Source: Rhodococcus sovatensis
GTDB lineage: Bacteria; Actinomycetota; Actinomycetes; Mycobacteriales; Mycobacteriaceae
Direction of reading: 5' to 3'
DNA: 64,000 nt
NCBI RefSeq assembly: GCF_037327425.1
Contig: NZ_CP147846.1
Span: forward strand, 4,650,001-4,714,000
The notes beneath the pieces are model-generated. The model was not told where the DNA came from and did not search any database. It saw nothing but the letters and a program-made list of their open reading frames with translations. How positions within the stretch are numbered: the stretch's first letter is position 1; every line of letters starts with the position of its first letter. Both the position numbers and the translations under genes were made by a program. This document shows, piece after piece, positions 41,606 to 50,279 of this stretch.

Positions 41606-43525
41606 ATGAACGACCTGTTGACCAGAGCACTGTCCGGCTCCGAACACTGTGCACTGCTGAGCCGTGAGCACGGCGTCGATGTCCTGATCGGTGACGTTGT
41701 CACCGTCGATTCACTGGCCGACATCCCGCTCGATCCGGGGGCCGACGGACCCGACGTACTCGCCCTCGTGCCGTTTCGCCAAATCTCCGAACGCGGGTTC
41801 GTGTGCCACGACGACGATGCCGCCTTGCACTGCCTCCGGGTGCGCGAGCACGCACGAGTAAGCGTGGACGAGGTACTGGCCGCGATGTCGCCGGCCGAGT
41901 TGAGGGTGACCGACGGCCGTTTCGAACCCGCAGACGACGAGTACGGATCGATCGTCTCGCGAGTTCTCGCCGACGAGATCGGTACCGGCGCGGGTGCGAA
42001 CTTCGTGATCCGTCGCGACTTTCGTGCGCGGCTCGCCGACGCGTCGCGAAGTGGACTCGAGATCTTCCGGCGACTGCTAAGCGGCGAATCCGGCTCCTAC
42101 TGGACCTTCTTCGTACACACGCCGTCGATCACCCTCGTCGGTGCGACGCCCGAGCGTCACGTCGGATTCGACGGGACCTCCGCCACCATGAACCCGATCA
42201 GCGGCACCTATCGGCATCCAGTCGAAGGACCCTCCGGTGCGGGCGTTCTCGACTTCCTGGACGACGCGAAGGAGAACGCCGAGCTGTTCATGGTGGTCGA
42301 CGAGGAACTGAAGATGATGAGCCGGATATGTGCGGAAGGCGGCCGCGTCATCGGGCCCCGCCTCAAGCAGATGGGGCATCTGACGCACACCGAGTACGTC
42401 CTCGTGGGAGAAAGCTCGCTCGACCCGCGCGAGATCTTGCGTCGGACGATGTTCGCGCCGACTGTCACCGGTTCGCCGATCGAGAACGCGGCTCGCGTCA
42501 TCGAACGCTACGAGACATCGGGACGCGGGTACTACTCAGGAGTGCTGGCACTGTTCGAGGGAGCTCGTGGTGTGTCCACCGTCGACGCGCCGATTCTCAT
42601 TCGGACCTGCGAAATCGCCCCCGACGGTGAGTTGAAGATTTCGGCCGGCGCGACGCTGGTGCGCAACTCGGTTCCCGAACACGAAGTGGCCGAGACGAGA
42701 TCGAAGCTGGGCGGCGTGCTGGCAGCTCTCGGCGTCGAGGCACCTAGACCGCCGGCCTCGGCGGCGGTGCGGTTGTCGGACTTTCCAGGCGTGTCCGACG
42801 CACTCACGCGCAGAAACGAAAAGCTGGCGTCGTTCTGGCTCGACGAACAGCCGAAGGTGGACACCGAACTCAGTGGCAAGACAGCGGTGGTGGTGGATTT
42901 CGAGGACCAATGGACAGCGATGCTCGCGCACCAGTTGAGGCATCTCGGCATGGCTGTGTCCGTCGTACGGTGGGAGGACTACGTGTCGAGCGACGCCGAC
43001 CTGTTGGTCTGCGGGCCGGGACCAGGTGATCCCCGCGAGTCGTCGAATGCCCGGATCAGCGCGGTCGAATCTGCTCTGCGCGAGCGACTTACGAGCGGAT
43101 CCCCGCTCCTCGCCATCTGCCTGAGCCACCAGGTGCTGGCCAGGCTGCTGGGGTTGGAAGTCGTCGCACTCGCCCGTCCGCAACAAGGCGTGCAAAAGGT
43201 GGCCGACGTCTTCGGGGTGAGTAGGACCGTCGGCTTCTACAACACCTTCGCGGCCACCGCGGGTTCGATCGACGGCGCCCTGGTCTCGGCGGACGGCACC
43301 GAGGTCAATGCCCTGCGGGGCAGCGGGTTCGAGTCGATCCAGTTCCACCCCGAGTCCATACTGTCCACCGACGGTATCGGCATCCTGTCCGAGCTGGTCC
43401 ACAGGTTGCTCATGCCGGCTGGCGTGCCTGTTCGGACCGTTTGCGCCGCTGCCCAGGGAACGCATCGCGAGCGAGCACAACCGTCAGCAGAGCTGCGGCA
43501 ACCAGCAGAGCTGCGACTATCGTGA
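41606..43525 (+). CDS. Anthranilate synthase, fused TrpE-TrpG
   Basis: 639 aa. The TrpE (chorismate-binding) part is about residues 1-425: GATPERHVGFDG, MNPISGTYRHP, ELFMVVDEELKMMSRI, TVTGSPIENAARVI and GYYSGVLALFEG. The TrpG class I amidotransferase part follows: LLVCGPGPGDP, nucleophile in LAICLSHQ (Cys about 509) and FHPES with His-Glu. Makes anthranilate from chorismate and glutamine. Fusions of this type occur in alphaproteobacteria and some actinobacteria, and PhzE has the same layout; the trp leader favours anthranilate synthase. ATG 41606 after GAGAGG. The last ~37 residues run antisense into the MFS gene and look unlike the family. Confidence 0.88.
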   Translation: MNDLLTRALSGSEHCALLSREHGVDVLIGDVVTVDSLADIPLDPGADGPDVLALVPFRQISERGFVCHDDDAALHCLRVREHARVSVDEVLAAMSPAELRVTDGRFEPADDEYGSIVSRVLADEIGTGAGANFVIRRDFRARLADASRSGLEIFRRLLSGESGSYWTFFVHTPSITLVGATPERHVGFDGTSATMNPISGTYRHPVEGPSGAGVLDFLDDAKENAELFMVVDEELKMMSRICAEGGRVIGPRLKQMGHLTHTEYVLVGESSLDPREILRRTMFAPTVTGSPIENAARVIERYETSGRGYYSGVLALFEGARGVSTVDAPILIRTCEIAPDGELKISAGATLVRNSVPEHEVAETRSKLGGVLAALGVEAPRPPASAAVRLSDFPGVSDALTRRNEKLASFWLDEQPKVDTELSGKTAVVVDFEDQWTAMLAHQLRHLGMAVSVVRWEDYVSSDADLLVCGPGPGDPRESSNARISAVESALRERLTSGSPLLAICLSHQVLARLLGLEVVALARPQQGVQKVADVFGVSRTVGFYNTFAATAGSIDGALVSADGTEVNALRGSGFESIQFHPESILSTDGIGILSELVHRLLMPAGVPVRTVCAAAQGTHRERAQPSAELRQPAELRLS

Positions 43526-44627
43526 CGACCGCGATACTGCTGCGATCGACGACTATGCCACCCACCAGAGCACCCGACGCGATGGCCAACTGGAATGCGA
43601 CGACGTAGATCGCCGATGCACGATCCGGGTCGTTGCGGGAGGTGTTGAGCACCGAGGACTGCAGGCACACCGGAACGGTCGTGAATGCGAATCCCCAGAG
43701 CCCGATTGCGAGGACAGCAAGCACCGCAAGTGATCCCGGTACCGACTGCACGGTCGTCCACAGCACGAGCAGCGCCCCCGCGACGACGCTCAACGCACCG
43801 ATGGTCGATCGGCGCGGCCACCGATCGAACGTCTTCCCGACCACCCAGATTCCGACGACGCCGCACAGACCGTAGAACAACAGCATCAGCGTCAACGTCG
43901 TACCCATCGAACCGAGTCCACGATCGACGAGCAACGAGAAGTAGGTGTACGCGATGAAGTGACCGAGCACAGCGAGGAACGTGACGACGCAGATCAGCAG
44001 CAAGGACCGATCGAGGGTTCGGGTCTTCGGAGCCCTGGATCGGACCGATTCGACCTTCATCGCAGGCAACACGAAGCACAGGGTGATGGCAATGGCCGCA
44101 GCAACCAGCCCGATACACATCGAGGCCGTTCGCCACCCGAGCCACTGCCCGAGTGCGGCCGAGAGAGGATTGCCGGCCACCAGCGCCAACGACGTTCCCG
44201 CGTACACCGTCGCAATCGCTTTGCCCTGCTTGCCCGGTGCAGCGAGGGACGCCGCCACCGGTGCGACGACAGCCCAGAACACTCCGTGCGTCGAAGCACA
44301 GATCATCCGCGCGACGACGAGCATCGGATATCCGACGGCGATGGCCGATATCAGTTGCGACACAGCCAGAGCTGCAACCGTGACGACGACGATTCGCCGA
44401 CGTGGCCACCGCCGAACGAACGTCATGAACGGCATCGTCATCACAGCGACGCCGTACGCATAGAAGGTGAGGAGCAACCCGACACTGGACTCACTGACGT
44501 TCATGTCCGTCGAAATCTCCGGCAGAAGCCCCACCGGAAGCGTCTCGGCAGTGACGTAGACGAACGCAGCGGCCGCGAGCACGCTCAGACGGAGCGCGTT
44601 CGAACCCGGCATCCTCGTGTGAACCAT
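43410..44627 (-). CDS. MFS transporter, DHA1 (sugar-efflux-like)
   Basis: 405 aa with 12 predicted helices. The N-half contains LPVGLLPEISTDMNVSESSVGLLLTFYAYG and the MFS motif PRRRIVVV; TRTLDRSLLLI begins the C-half. Resembles AraJ/SotB-type drug or sugar exporters. ATG 44627. Divergent from a LacI-family gene with a perfect operator between. Its 3' end overlaps trpEG by 116 bp on the opposite strand. Confidence 0.87.
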   Translation of the reverse strand: MVHTRMPGSNALRLSVLAAAAFVYVTAETLPVGLLPEISTDMNVSESSVGLLLTFYAYGVAVMTMPFMTFVRRWPRRRIVVVTVAALAVSQLISAIAVGYPMLVVARMICASTHGVFWAVVAPVAASLAAPGKQGKAIATVYAGTSLALVAGNPLSAALGQWLGWRTASMCIGLVAAAIAITLCFVLPAMKVESVRSRAPKTRTLDRSLLLICVVTFLAVLGHFIAYTYFSLLVDRGLGSMGTTLTLMLLFYGLCGVVGIWVVGKTFDRWPRRSTIGALSVVAGALLVLWTTVQSVPGSLAVLAVLAIGLWGFAFTTVPVCLQSSVLNTSRNDPDRASAIYVVAFQLAIASGALVGGIVVDRSSIAVVTIVAALLVAAALLTVVLARDAFPGQRRKRSEQARQPA

Positions 44628-44629
44628 GC

Positions 44630-44645
44630 TGTGTATCGTTACACA
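44630..44645. promoter_or_regulatory. LacI-type operator
   Basis: TGTGTA-TCGT-TACACA, exact 6-bp arms in the 46-bp gap between the MFS gene and the LacI-family gene. Its position beside both starts suggests control of each. Confidence 0.65.
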
Positions 44646-44673
44646 ACTCGCCGGGAGACGCTAGTGTTGACCC

Positions 44674-45684
44674 ATGGGAACCCGCCCGACCATGGCAGAC
44701 GTCGCCGCCGCCGCAGGCGTCTCCGTCATGAGCGTCTCGTACACCTACAACCAACCGGCCAGGGTGTCCGAGGCGACGAGGGGCAAGGTCCGCGACGCCG
44801 CAGCCCTACTCGGGTACGCCGGCCCGAACCCGGCAGCACAGGGTCTGCGCAGTGGAAAGAGCAACAATCTGGGCGTCGTACTCACCGAGAAACTCACCTA
44901 CTCGTTCGAGAATGCACAGGCGCGAGCCTTCCTGTCCGGTGTCGCGGAGGCCTGCCTCGACACCAACTCCGGACTCGTACTGCTCCCCAACTCGAGGATG
45001 GGGACCGATCTGGACCGGATACGAGATGCCCACGTCGACGGTTTCGTGCTGTGGACGACCGTCGTCGACGACCCCATGCTCGGCGTGGTGGTCGGTACCG
45101 GAAAACCCATCTGCATTCAGGGCGGGCCGGTCTTTCCCGGGACCCAACTGATCGGGATCGACGACGTCGTCGCTGCACACGCGGTCGGAGCAGTAGGAAT
45201 CGAAGGTGCGAAACATCCTGCGGTGATCAGCTTTCCACGTGATCGGGATCGCCAGACCCACATCGTCTTCGGTCCCGACCCCGACGACGCCACCTTCCCG
45301 GTCACCGCCGCGCGCCTGACCGGATACCGACAAGCCGTCGTCGACGCCGGTGTCGACTGGGCCGACATTCCCGTCGCGTTCGTTCCCGTCAACTCACGCG
45401 ACGAGGGTCGTCGAGCGGCCGAGGAACTGATCACACGCGGGTACGACGCGATCCTGTGCACCAGTGACGATCTCGCCCTCGGTGTGCTGGATGTCGGGGC
45501 CGATGTCAGGGTCACCGGCTGGGACGACTCCGAGGCAGCACAAGAGGCAGGGCTCACCACCGTCGCACAGTCCTTGTTCGACCAGGGCCGAGACGCCGCC
45601 CGCTGGGTGCTCGGAACACGGCCGGACATCGCGGACGCTCCCTGGTCACTGAAGGTCCGGCGTTCGGCCCAACGACACACGTAG
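44674..45684 (+). CDS. LacI-family transcriptional regulator
   Basis: 336 aa. Residues 5-50: TMADVAAAAGVSVMSVSYTYNQPARVSEATR, a LacI helix-turn-helix with the unusual TYNQP in place of the common VLNN. Then hinge AQGLRSGKSNNLGVVL and a periplasmic-binding-like sensor domain (GIDDVVAAHAVGAV; ILCTSDDLALGVLDV; VRVTGWDDSEAA). Likely controls the divergent MFS transporter. ATG 44674. Confidence 0.9.
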   Translation: MGTRPTMADVAAAAGVSVMSVSYTYNQPARVSEATRGKVRDAAALLGYAGPNPAAQGLRSGKSNNLGVVLTEKLTYSFENAQARAFLSGVAEACLDTNSGLVLLPNSRMGTDLDRIRDAHVDGFVLWTTVVDDPMLGVVVGTGKPICIQGGPVFPGTQLIGIDDVVAAHAVGAVGIEGAKHPAVISFPRDRDRQTHIVFGPDPDDATFPVTAARLTGYRQAVVDAGVDWADIPVAFVPVNSRDEGRRAAEELITRGYDAILCTSDDLALGVLDVGADVRVTGWDDSEAAQEAGLTTVAQSLFDQGRDAARWVLGTRPDIADAPWSLKVRRSAQRHT

Positions 45685-45704
45685 GTCCTATGTTGGGGTA
45701 GAAG

Positions 45705-45728
45705 GAAACAAGGGCGTCGCCCTGTTTC
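45705..45728 (+). terminator. Stem-loop after the LacI gene
   Basis: GAAACA-A-GGGC pairs with GCCC-TGTTTC (one bulged A, GTC loop), 20 bp after the LacI stop. There is no T-run after it; it could also belong to the leader of the GGDEF-EAL gene. Confidence 0.5.
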
Positions 45729-45790
45729 TAGCGCGAAAGCAAACCTAGGGGCTATTCTTGGGTCCGGTCGCCCGGCCGTAGGGGGGAAGC

Positions 45791-47854
45791 GTGAGCACAG
45801 TGCCGTCAGCGCCCCGTCGTATCTCGGTGAATCCGTTCGCATGCTCCTACAGCGATCTGGATTCGATGACGGATCCCCTGTTGATGGTCGACGGCGCATT
45901 CACTGTCACCTACGCCAACCCCGCAGCGATGTCGTTGCTCGCCGCGCCTGCCGATCGAGTCGTCGGTCACTGCATGGATGCGTGGTTCACGGGAACCTCG
46001 TGGACCGAGTTCACGACTGCCTGCGCCGCCGCCGACGCTGCTGTCTTCGAAGACTTCTCGTACAGCCTGCAGAAATGGCTGCAGTACAGCACGGTGCGCG
46101 GAGCCAGCGGCTATGCGATCTGGACCTCCGACATCACCGCCGAGCGGCTCGGAACCACCCGCACCGAATGGACCGACGAGCTCGCACAGAACATGCTGGA
46201 TGCAGTGCCCGCCGGCACTGTCGTACTCGACCTCACCGGCACGATCGTGCTGGTCAATCGGGTGTGGACAAGGTTCTGGGCCGACGGACCGGCAGGCAAG
46301 TCCTTCAGTCCCGGCAGCAACTACTTCGACCTGTGCCACCGTGCGGCCGCGCAGGGCAACGAGTCCGCTGCTGCGATTTTGGACGGTCTGAACGGCGTCG
46401 TCTCCGGCGATCAGCGAGTCTTCTCGATGAACTACAAGTCAGGCGCATTCCACTTTCGACTACGCGCAATCAGACTCGCCGACGGAGCCGGCCTATATCT
46501 GACTCACGAGGACGTCGCCGAACTCCACACCGACGACGTAGCCCCCGGTCGGGACCCATTGACCGGACTCCCGAACCGGGAAGAGATCGAATCCCTGCTT
46601 GCTCGCGAACTCGCCGTGCGGGCACCGGACAACGAAGTCAGCGTTCTACTCGTCGACATCGACGGATTCCGTGAAGTCAACGACGCGCTCGGCCCGACGT
46701 CCGGCGATGAACTCCTACAGTTGGTCGCCGCTCGCATCAAAGCCTCGACCCGACCCACCGACACATTGGGCAGGCTGACAGGCGACGAGTTCGTCGTCAT
46801 TGCCCGAGGCTGTCAACCGATTGCCGCACGCGCCATGGCGGCAGGTTTCTCCAGTGTCCTCGATCCCTCGTTCGAAATCGGCGACCGACACCTCACCATC
46901 ACTGCCAGCGTCGGCGTCGCCACCTCGAACCAGAGCACGGTCGACTCCATGCAACTCGTTCACGACGCGACCACAGCAATGCACGCCGCCAAATCGCTGG
47001 GCCGCAGCAGCCATCAAGTGTTCTCACCAGAACTGCGCGACAGCAACCGAAATCGGCTGGAGCTGGTGGAGCGACTGCGCGGCGTCGCGATGGCCGAACA
47101 CGAGCTCGAAATGCTCTACCAGCCGATCGTCGAGCTGTCTACGAGAATTGTCGTCGGAGCCGAAGCCCTCATCCGCTGGAACCATCCCGAACTCGGGTTG
47201 CTCATGCCGGACAGCTTCATCGGCCTCGCCGAGGACGCGGATCTCATCATCCCGCTCAGCAACTGGATCCTCACCCAGGTCGGACGGACCTTGGCTGCCT
47301 GGCAGTACAAAGACTTCAACGTGCAAGTCGGCGTCAACGTCAGCCCACTGCACTTCGCCGCGGGTACCCTCGCGACGGACGTCAACAGCATCGTCGACTC
47401 GCTCGGCATCGAACCAGGACGACTCGTCCTCGAGTTGGCCGAATCGAAATCCCTGCACGACGTCGACGCCGTCTACTACCAACTCATGGACGTTCGACGA
47501 CACGGATCACTCGTCGCGATCGACGACTTCGGTTCCGGATTCTCCTCCCTCGAACGCCTCGCCACACTGCCCGTCGACATTCTGAAGATCGACAAATCAC
47601 TGACCCAGCATCTCGACAGCAAAGACCTTCAACGTCGTCGCGCGATGACCGCCCTGTGCAAGGCAGTCGTCGAAGTGACCCACGATCTCGGAAAGGACAC
47701 CGTCGCCGAAGGCATCGAGACTATCGACCAACTCGAGTCCTGCGTCGACATGGGCGTCACATTCGGGCAAGGTCATCTGCTGGGGCTTCCCATGACCGCC
47801 ACACAATTCGAAACGATCCTTCTCCAGAACGGCGCCCACAGCGCATCCGCATAA
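45791..47854 (+). CDS. GGDEF-EAL c-di-GMP signalling protein with PAS-like sensor
   Basis: 687 aa, no membrane helix. Residues ~15-135 look like a PAS fold (DPLLMVDGAFTVTYANPAAMSLL), with a second PAS-like block before the catalytic part. The GGDEF domain has DIDGFREVNDALGPTSGDELL and a degenerate signature RLTGDEFVV (TGDEF). The EAL domain (about 425-675) has GAEALIRWNH, a good EAL site, and DDFGSGFSSLERLATLPVDILKID. The protein may be mainly a phosphodiesterase. GTG 45791 after AGGGGGGAAG. Soluble; input signal unknown. Confidence 0.88.
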   Translation: MSTVPSAPRRISVNPFACSYSDLDSMTDPLLMVDGAFTVTYANPAAMSLLAAPADRVVGHCMDAWFTGTSWTEFTTACAAADAAVFEDFSYSLQKWLQYSTVRGASGYAIWTSDITAERLGTTRTEWTDELAQNMLDAVPAGTVVLDLTGTIVLVNRVWTRFWADGPAGKSFSPGSNYFDLCHRAAAQGNESAAAILDGLNGVVSGDQRVFSMNYKSGAFHFRLRAIRLADGAGLYLTHEDVAELHTDDVAPGRDPLTGLPNREEIESLLARELAVRAPDNEVSVLLVDIDGFREVNDALGPTSGDELLQLVAARIKASTRPTDTLGRLTGDEFVVIARGCQPIAARAMAAGFSSVLDPSFEIGDRHLTITASVGVATSNQSTVDSMQLVHDATTAMHAAKSLGRSSHQVFSPELRDSNRNRLELVERLRGVAMAEHELEMLYQPIVELSTRIVVGAEALIRWNHPELGLLMPDSFIGLAEDADLIIPLSNWILTQVGRTLAAWQYKDFNVQVGVNVSPLHFAAGTLATDVNSIVDSLGIEPGRLVLELAESKSLHDVDAVYYQLMDVRRHGSLVAIDDFGSGFSSLERLATLPVDILKIDKSLTQHLDSKDLQRRRAMTALCKAVVEVTHDLGKDTVAEGIETIDQLESCVDMGVTFGQGHLLGLPMTATQFETILLQNGAHSASA

Positions 47855-47887
47855 ACGCACTGAATATGACGTCAGGACAACGAAGCT

Positions 47888-48301
47888 GTGAAGATCGACG
47901 ACGAAATCGAGCGCTTTTCTGCTGCTCCCCGCGCACTCCTGTCCACGATCAACCCAGACGGCACCCCACACCTGGTACCCATCGTTTTCGCACGAACCGG
48001 CGATACGCTCGTCACCGCGATCGATTGGAAACCGAAATCCACCCGCAAACTTCAGCGGCTCGAGAACATCCGGGCCGACCCCGCAGTCAGCATGATCGTC
48101 GACAATTACGAAGACGACTGGGACAAGCTGTGGTGGGTCCGGGCCAGCGGCTCCGCTCGAGTCATCGAGGCGGATACCGACGCGGGCACAGCAGCCATCG
48201 ACGCTCTCGTGGCCAAGTACGGCCAGTACGCATCAGCGAGGCCTGACGGTCCCGTCATCGTGGTCGCGGGTCTGACCTGGCGTTCCTGGCGGGCTTCGTA
48301 G
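47888..48301 (+). CDS. PPOX-class F420-dependent enzyme
   Basis: 137 aa split-barrel flavin/F420-binding protein (TIGR03668-like): FSAAPRALLSTINPDGTPHLVPIVF, then LENIRADPAVSMIVDNYEDDWDKLWWVRASG. These actinobacterial proteins bind F420 or FMN and reduce varied substrates. GTG 47888, 33 bp after the GGDEF-EAL stop. Ends at the repeat island. Confidence 0.8.
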   Translation: MKIDDEIERFSAAPRALLSTINPDGTPHLVPIVFARTGDTLVTAIDWKPKSTRKLQRLENIRADPAVSMIVDNYEDDWDKLWWVRASGSARVIEADTDAGTAAIDALVAKYGQYASARPDGPVIVVAGLTWRSWRAS

Positions 48302-48320
48302 GTGTATGCGCCCCCTCTCC

Positions 48321-48469
48321 GGTGACCGAATGTCTGTTTCGGTCACTTGGGGTGAACGAAAGTCTGTTTGAGTCACTCTGAGTGTGCGACTGTCTCATTC
48401 GGTCACTGGTGTACTAGCGAATGTCTCATTCGGTCACCTGCGAGCGGAGCGAATGTCCCATTCGGTCAC
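48321..48469 (+). repeat. Tandem array 2 of the palindromic repeat, with an intact IS110 target
   Basis: Core units end in TCAC at 48346, 48376, 48406, 48437 and 48469 (period 30-32 bp). The first unit (48321-48346) is an uninterrupted palindrome, arms GTGACCGAA and TTCGGTCAC around TGTCTGT, and corresponds to the site occupied by IS110 copy B. Bases 48332-48438 (107 bp) recur perfectly as an inverted copy at 50173-50279. Confidence 0.9.
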
Positions 48470-48525
48470 CTGAGGTTCGCCGAAATCCAGTCGCTTTGCG
48501 AACGAATCGGCCTCACACTGCTGTC

Positions 48526-49074
48526 ATGACGACAACACCGCCCGAGCGCATCGAACTCGACCAACTCGTCATCCGACGCGAAACGGACGACGACGCTCAG
48601 GGCGTGGCCGACGCCATCGCGTCGAACATTTCGCGCTTGGCCCCATGGATGGAGTGGGCCGTCGACAGTGCTGCGAGCGTCGATGCGCAACGCAGCAGAA
48701 TCGCCGACGCGGCGGTGCAGTGGAACTCGGGCAGTGTCTACGACTACATCGTCTTCGACCCGTCGAATAACGAGGTTCTGGGAAAAATCGGTATCCACCG
48801 AACGGCCGAAGACGTGCTCGAGATCGGGTACTGGCTCACCGGAGCTGCCGAGGGCCAAGGAATCGCGACGAGAGCCAGCTCGGCGCTAACGATGATCGCT
48901 GCCAGAATGGACGGGGTATCTCGCGTCGAAATCCATTGTGATGCAGCGAATGCGCGCAGCCAAGCGGTACCCGAGCGTTTGGGTTACCGCTTGGATCGCG
49001 TTGTCGATCACCCTGTCACTACATCGCACCAGACCGGGCGGCAGATGATCTGGATCTACGACGCCGCACGGTAG
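48526..49074 (+). CDS. GNAT acetyltransferase, RimJ/RimL type
   Basis: 182 aa. LDQLVIRRETDDDAQGVADAI opening, EVLGKIGIHRT strand, EIGYWLTGAAEGQGIATRAS acetyl-CoA loop (Q-G-I-A-T variant of Q/RxxGxG/A), VEIHCDAANARSQAVPERLGY near the end. Probably N-acetylates a small molecule or protein N-terminus. ATG 48526 was chosen over a longer frame that starts inside the repeat array. It lies between the two inverted arrays with the broken AbiEi-like gene, and the 3' ends overlap by 19 bp. Confidence 0.82.
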   Translation: MTTTPPERIELDQLVIRRETDDDAQGVADAIASNISRLAPWMEWAVDSAASVDAQRSRIADAAVQWNSGSVYDYIVFDPSNNEVLGKIGIHRTAEDVLEIGYWLTGAAEGQGIATRASSALTMIAARMDGVSRVEIHCDAANARSQAVPERLGYRLDRVVDHPVTTSHQTGRQMIWIYDAAR

Positions 49075-50050
49075 CGTGTCCCGCGCGGCACGGCAACGAT
49101 ATTGGGGCGTGGACGTTCCTGCGCTCTCCGATACGCTCGACGGAGGTCTTCGATCACCTGCTGTGGGTCTTCGACAATCATTTTCGGTGTGTAGGCCGTG
49201 ACGATCACGCCGTGGCCTTCCGCTCCAGCCCGCCGCTTGACCGTCTTTTCGTAATCCGCAGGACTCGCGTGGTGTAGGTACGAATTGATTTCGCTGGCAA
49301 GCGCGACATCGTCGAACCACCTGTCTGTATTCATGATGAATACACCGCCCTCGGTGTACAGATCGACGTTGGCCTCGCTCGGTGGCAGGCCACTGCGCTC
49401 GAACAGTTTCTCGGCGTCCACCTCGGCCGTGGAGCCGTGGAATGCGCGCCACCGAGGAGCTCATAAAGCGCACGACGCGGAACAGCGCTGCCTCGGCCGC
49501 AACCGTCGTCCAGTTCTGTCAGAAGTGAGCTGACGTCGACGACTCCGCGTTGAACGACCTCGGCGATCAAGGCGATACATGCACGTCGATCGCGGATTCG
49601 GCGGGCTGCATCGAGCAAGCATCGATCTATCGGTGCCACCGGCAGACCCATTTTGGTCGTTGCTGCGGGCATTCGTTCCGTTCGCTCGGTGACGACGAAG
49701 GACACATCCTTGCGGTGCCGCACCGGAGGTATCAGCACCAAAATATCCGCCGACGATTTTGGCGCACCGAACCCGTGGAGCGCGAGACCAGCCCGGCCAC
49801 TCAGCATCGAGCCGTCGCCGCCGTACATGCTGGCGGCAGTGTCGCGTTGTTGTCGGGACGGTTGCCCGTTGTGCAGCAGGATCAGTCCCGGCAATATCCG
49901 CTGCCAAGGTCCACCCGAGGTTCTGTCGACGATCGTCTTCGCTCCCACCCCCATCGCCTTGAGTACGGAAGTCCTGATGACCCCGTTCTTCGATTTCTGT
50001 CGCAGCGCGTAATCGTCGTCTGCCCATCCCCCACGTTTCATGGCACACAT
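49056..50050 (-). pseudogene. AbiEi-antitoxin-like / DUF559-related gene broken by an 8-bp duplication
   Basis: ATG 50050 (or 50041) begins a protein with an AbiEi-like N-terminal half (GVIRTSVLKAMGVGAKTIVDR; GRAGLALHGFG; PPVRHRKDVSFVVTERT). The frame is lost at 49426-49441, where GCCGTGGA occurs twice in tandem. Removing one copy restores YELLGGAHSTAEVDAEKLFE and continues as VDLYTEGGVFIMNTDRWFDD to the stop at 49056, about 330 aa in all. The C-terminal part resembles the degenerate nuclease-like end of DUF559 proteins. No AbiEii partner is next to it. Could be phase-variable rather than dead. Confidence 0.72.
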
Positions 50051-50141
50051 CGAAACCCAGGTGTGTGACAAATACGGTCGGCCGACCGCACCCCCTGTGG
50101 ATAACTTCCTAGGTTGTGGATAACTTCTCGGGTGCCGTGGA

Positions 50142-50279
50142 GTGACCGAATGAGACATTCGCTCCGTTCCGGGGTGACCGAATGAGACATTCGCTAGTAC
50201 ACCAGTGACCGAATGAGACAGTCGCACACTCAGAGTGACTCAAACAGACTTTCGTTCACCCCAAGTGACCGAAACAGAC
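50142..50279 (-). repeat. Tandem array 3 of the palindromic repeat (inverted copy)
   Basis: Four to five cores in the opposite orientation to array 2. Bases 50173-50279 are a perfect 107-bp complement of 48332-48438; the next unit outward is similar but diverged. The IS110 copy B begins directly at its end, inside the last unit. Confidence 0.9.

Noticed and set aside
41437..41667. 76-codon frame overlapping the trp leader
   Set aside because: Different frame from the WWW leader, passes through the attenuator and into trpEG; better explained as regulatory RNA.
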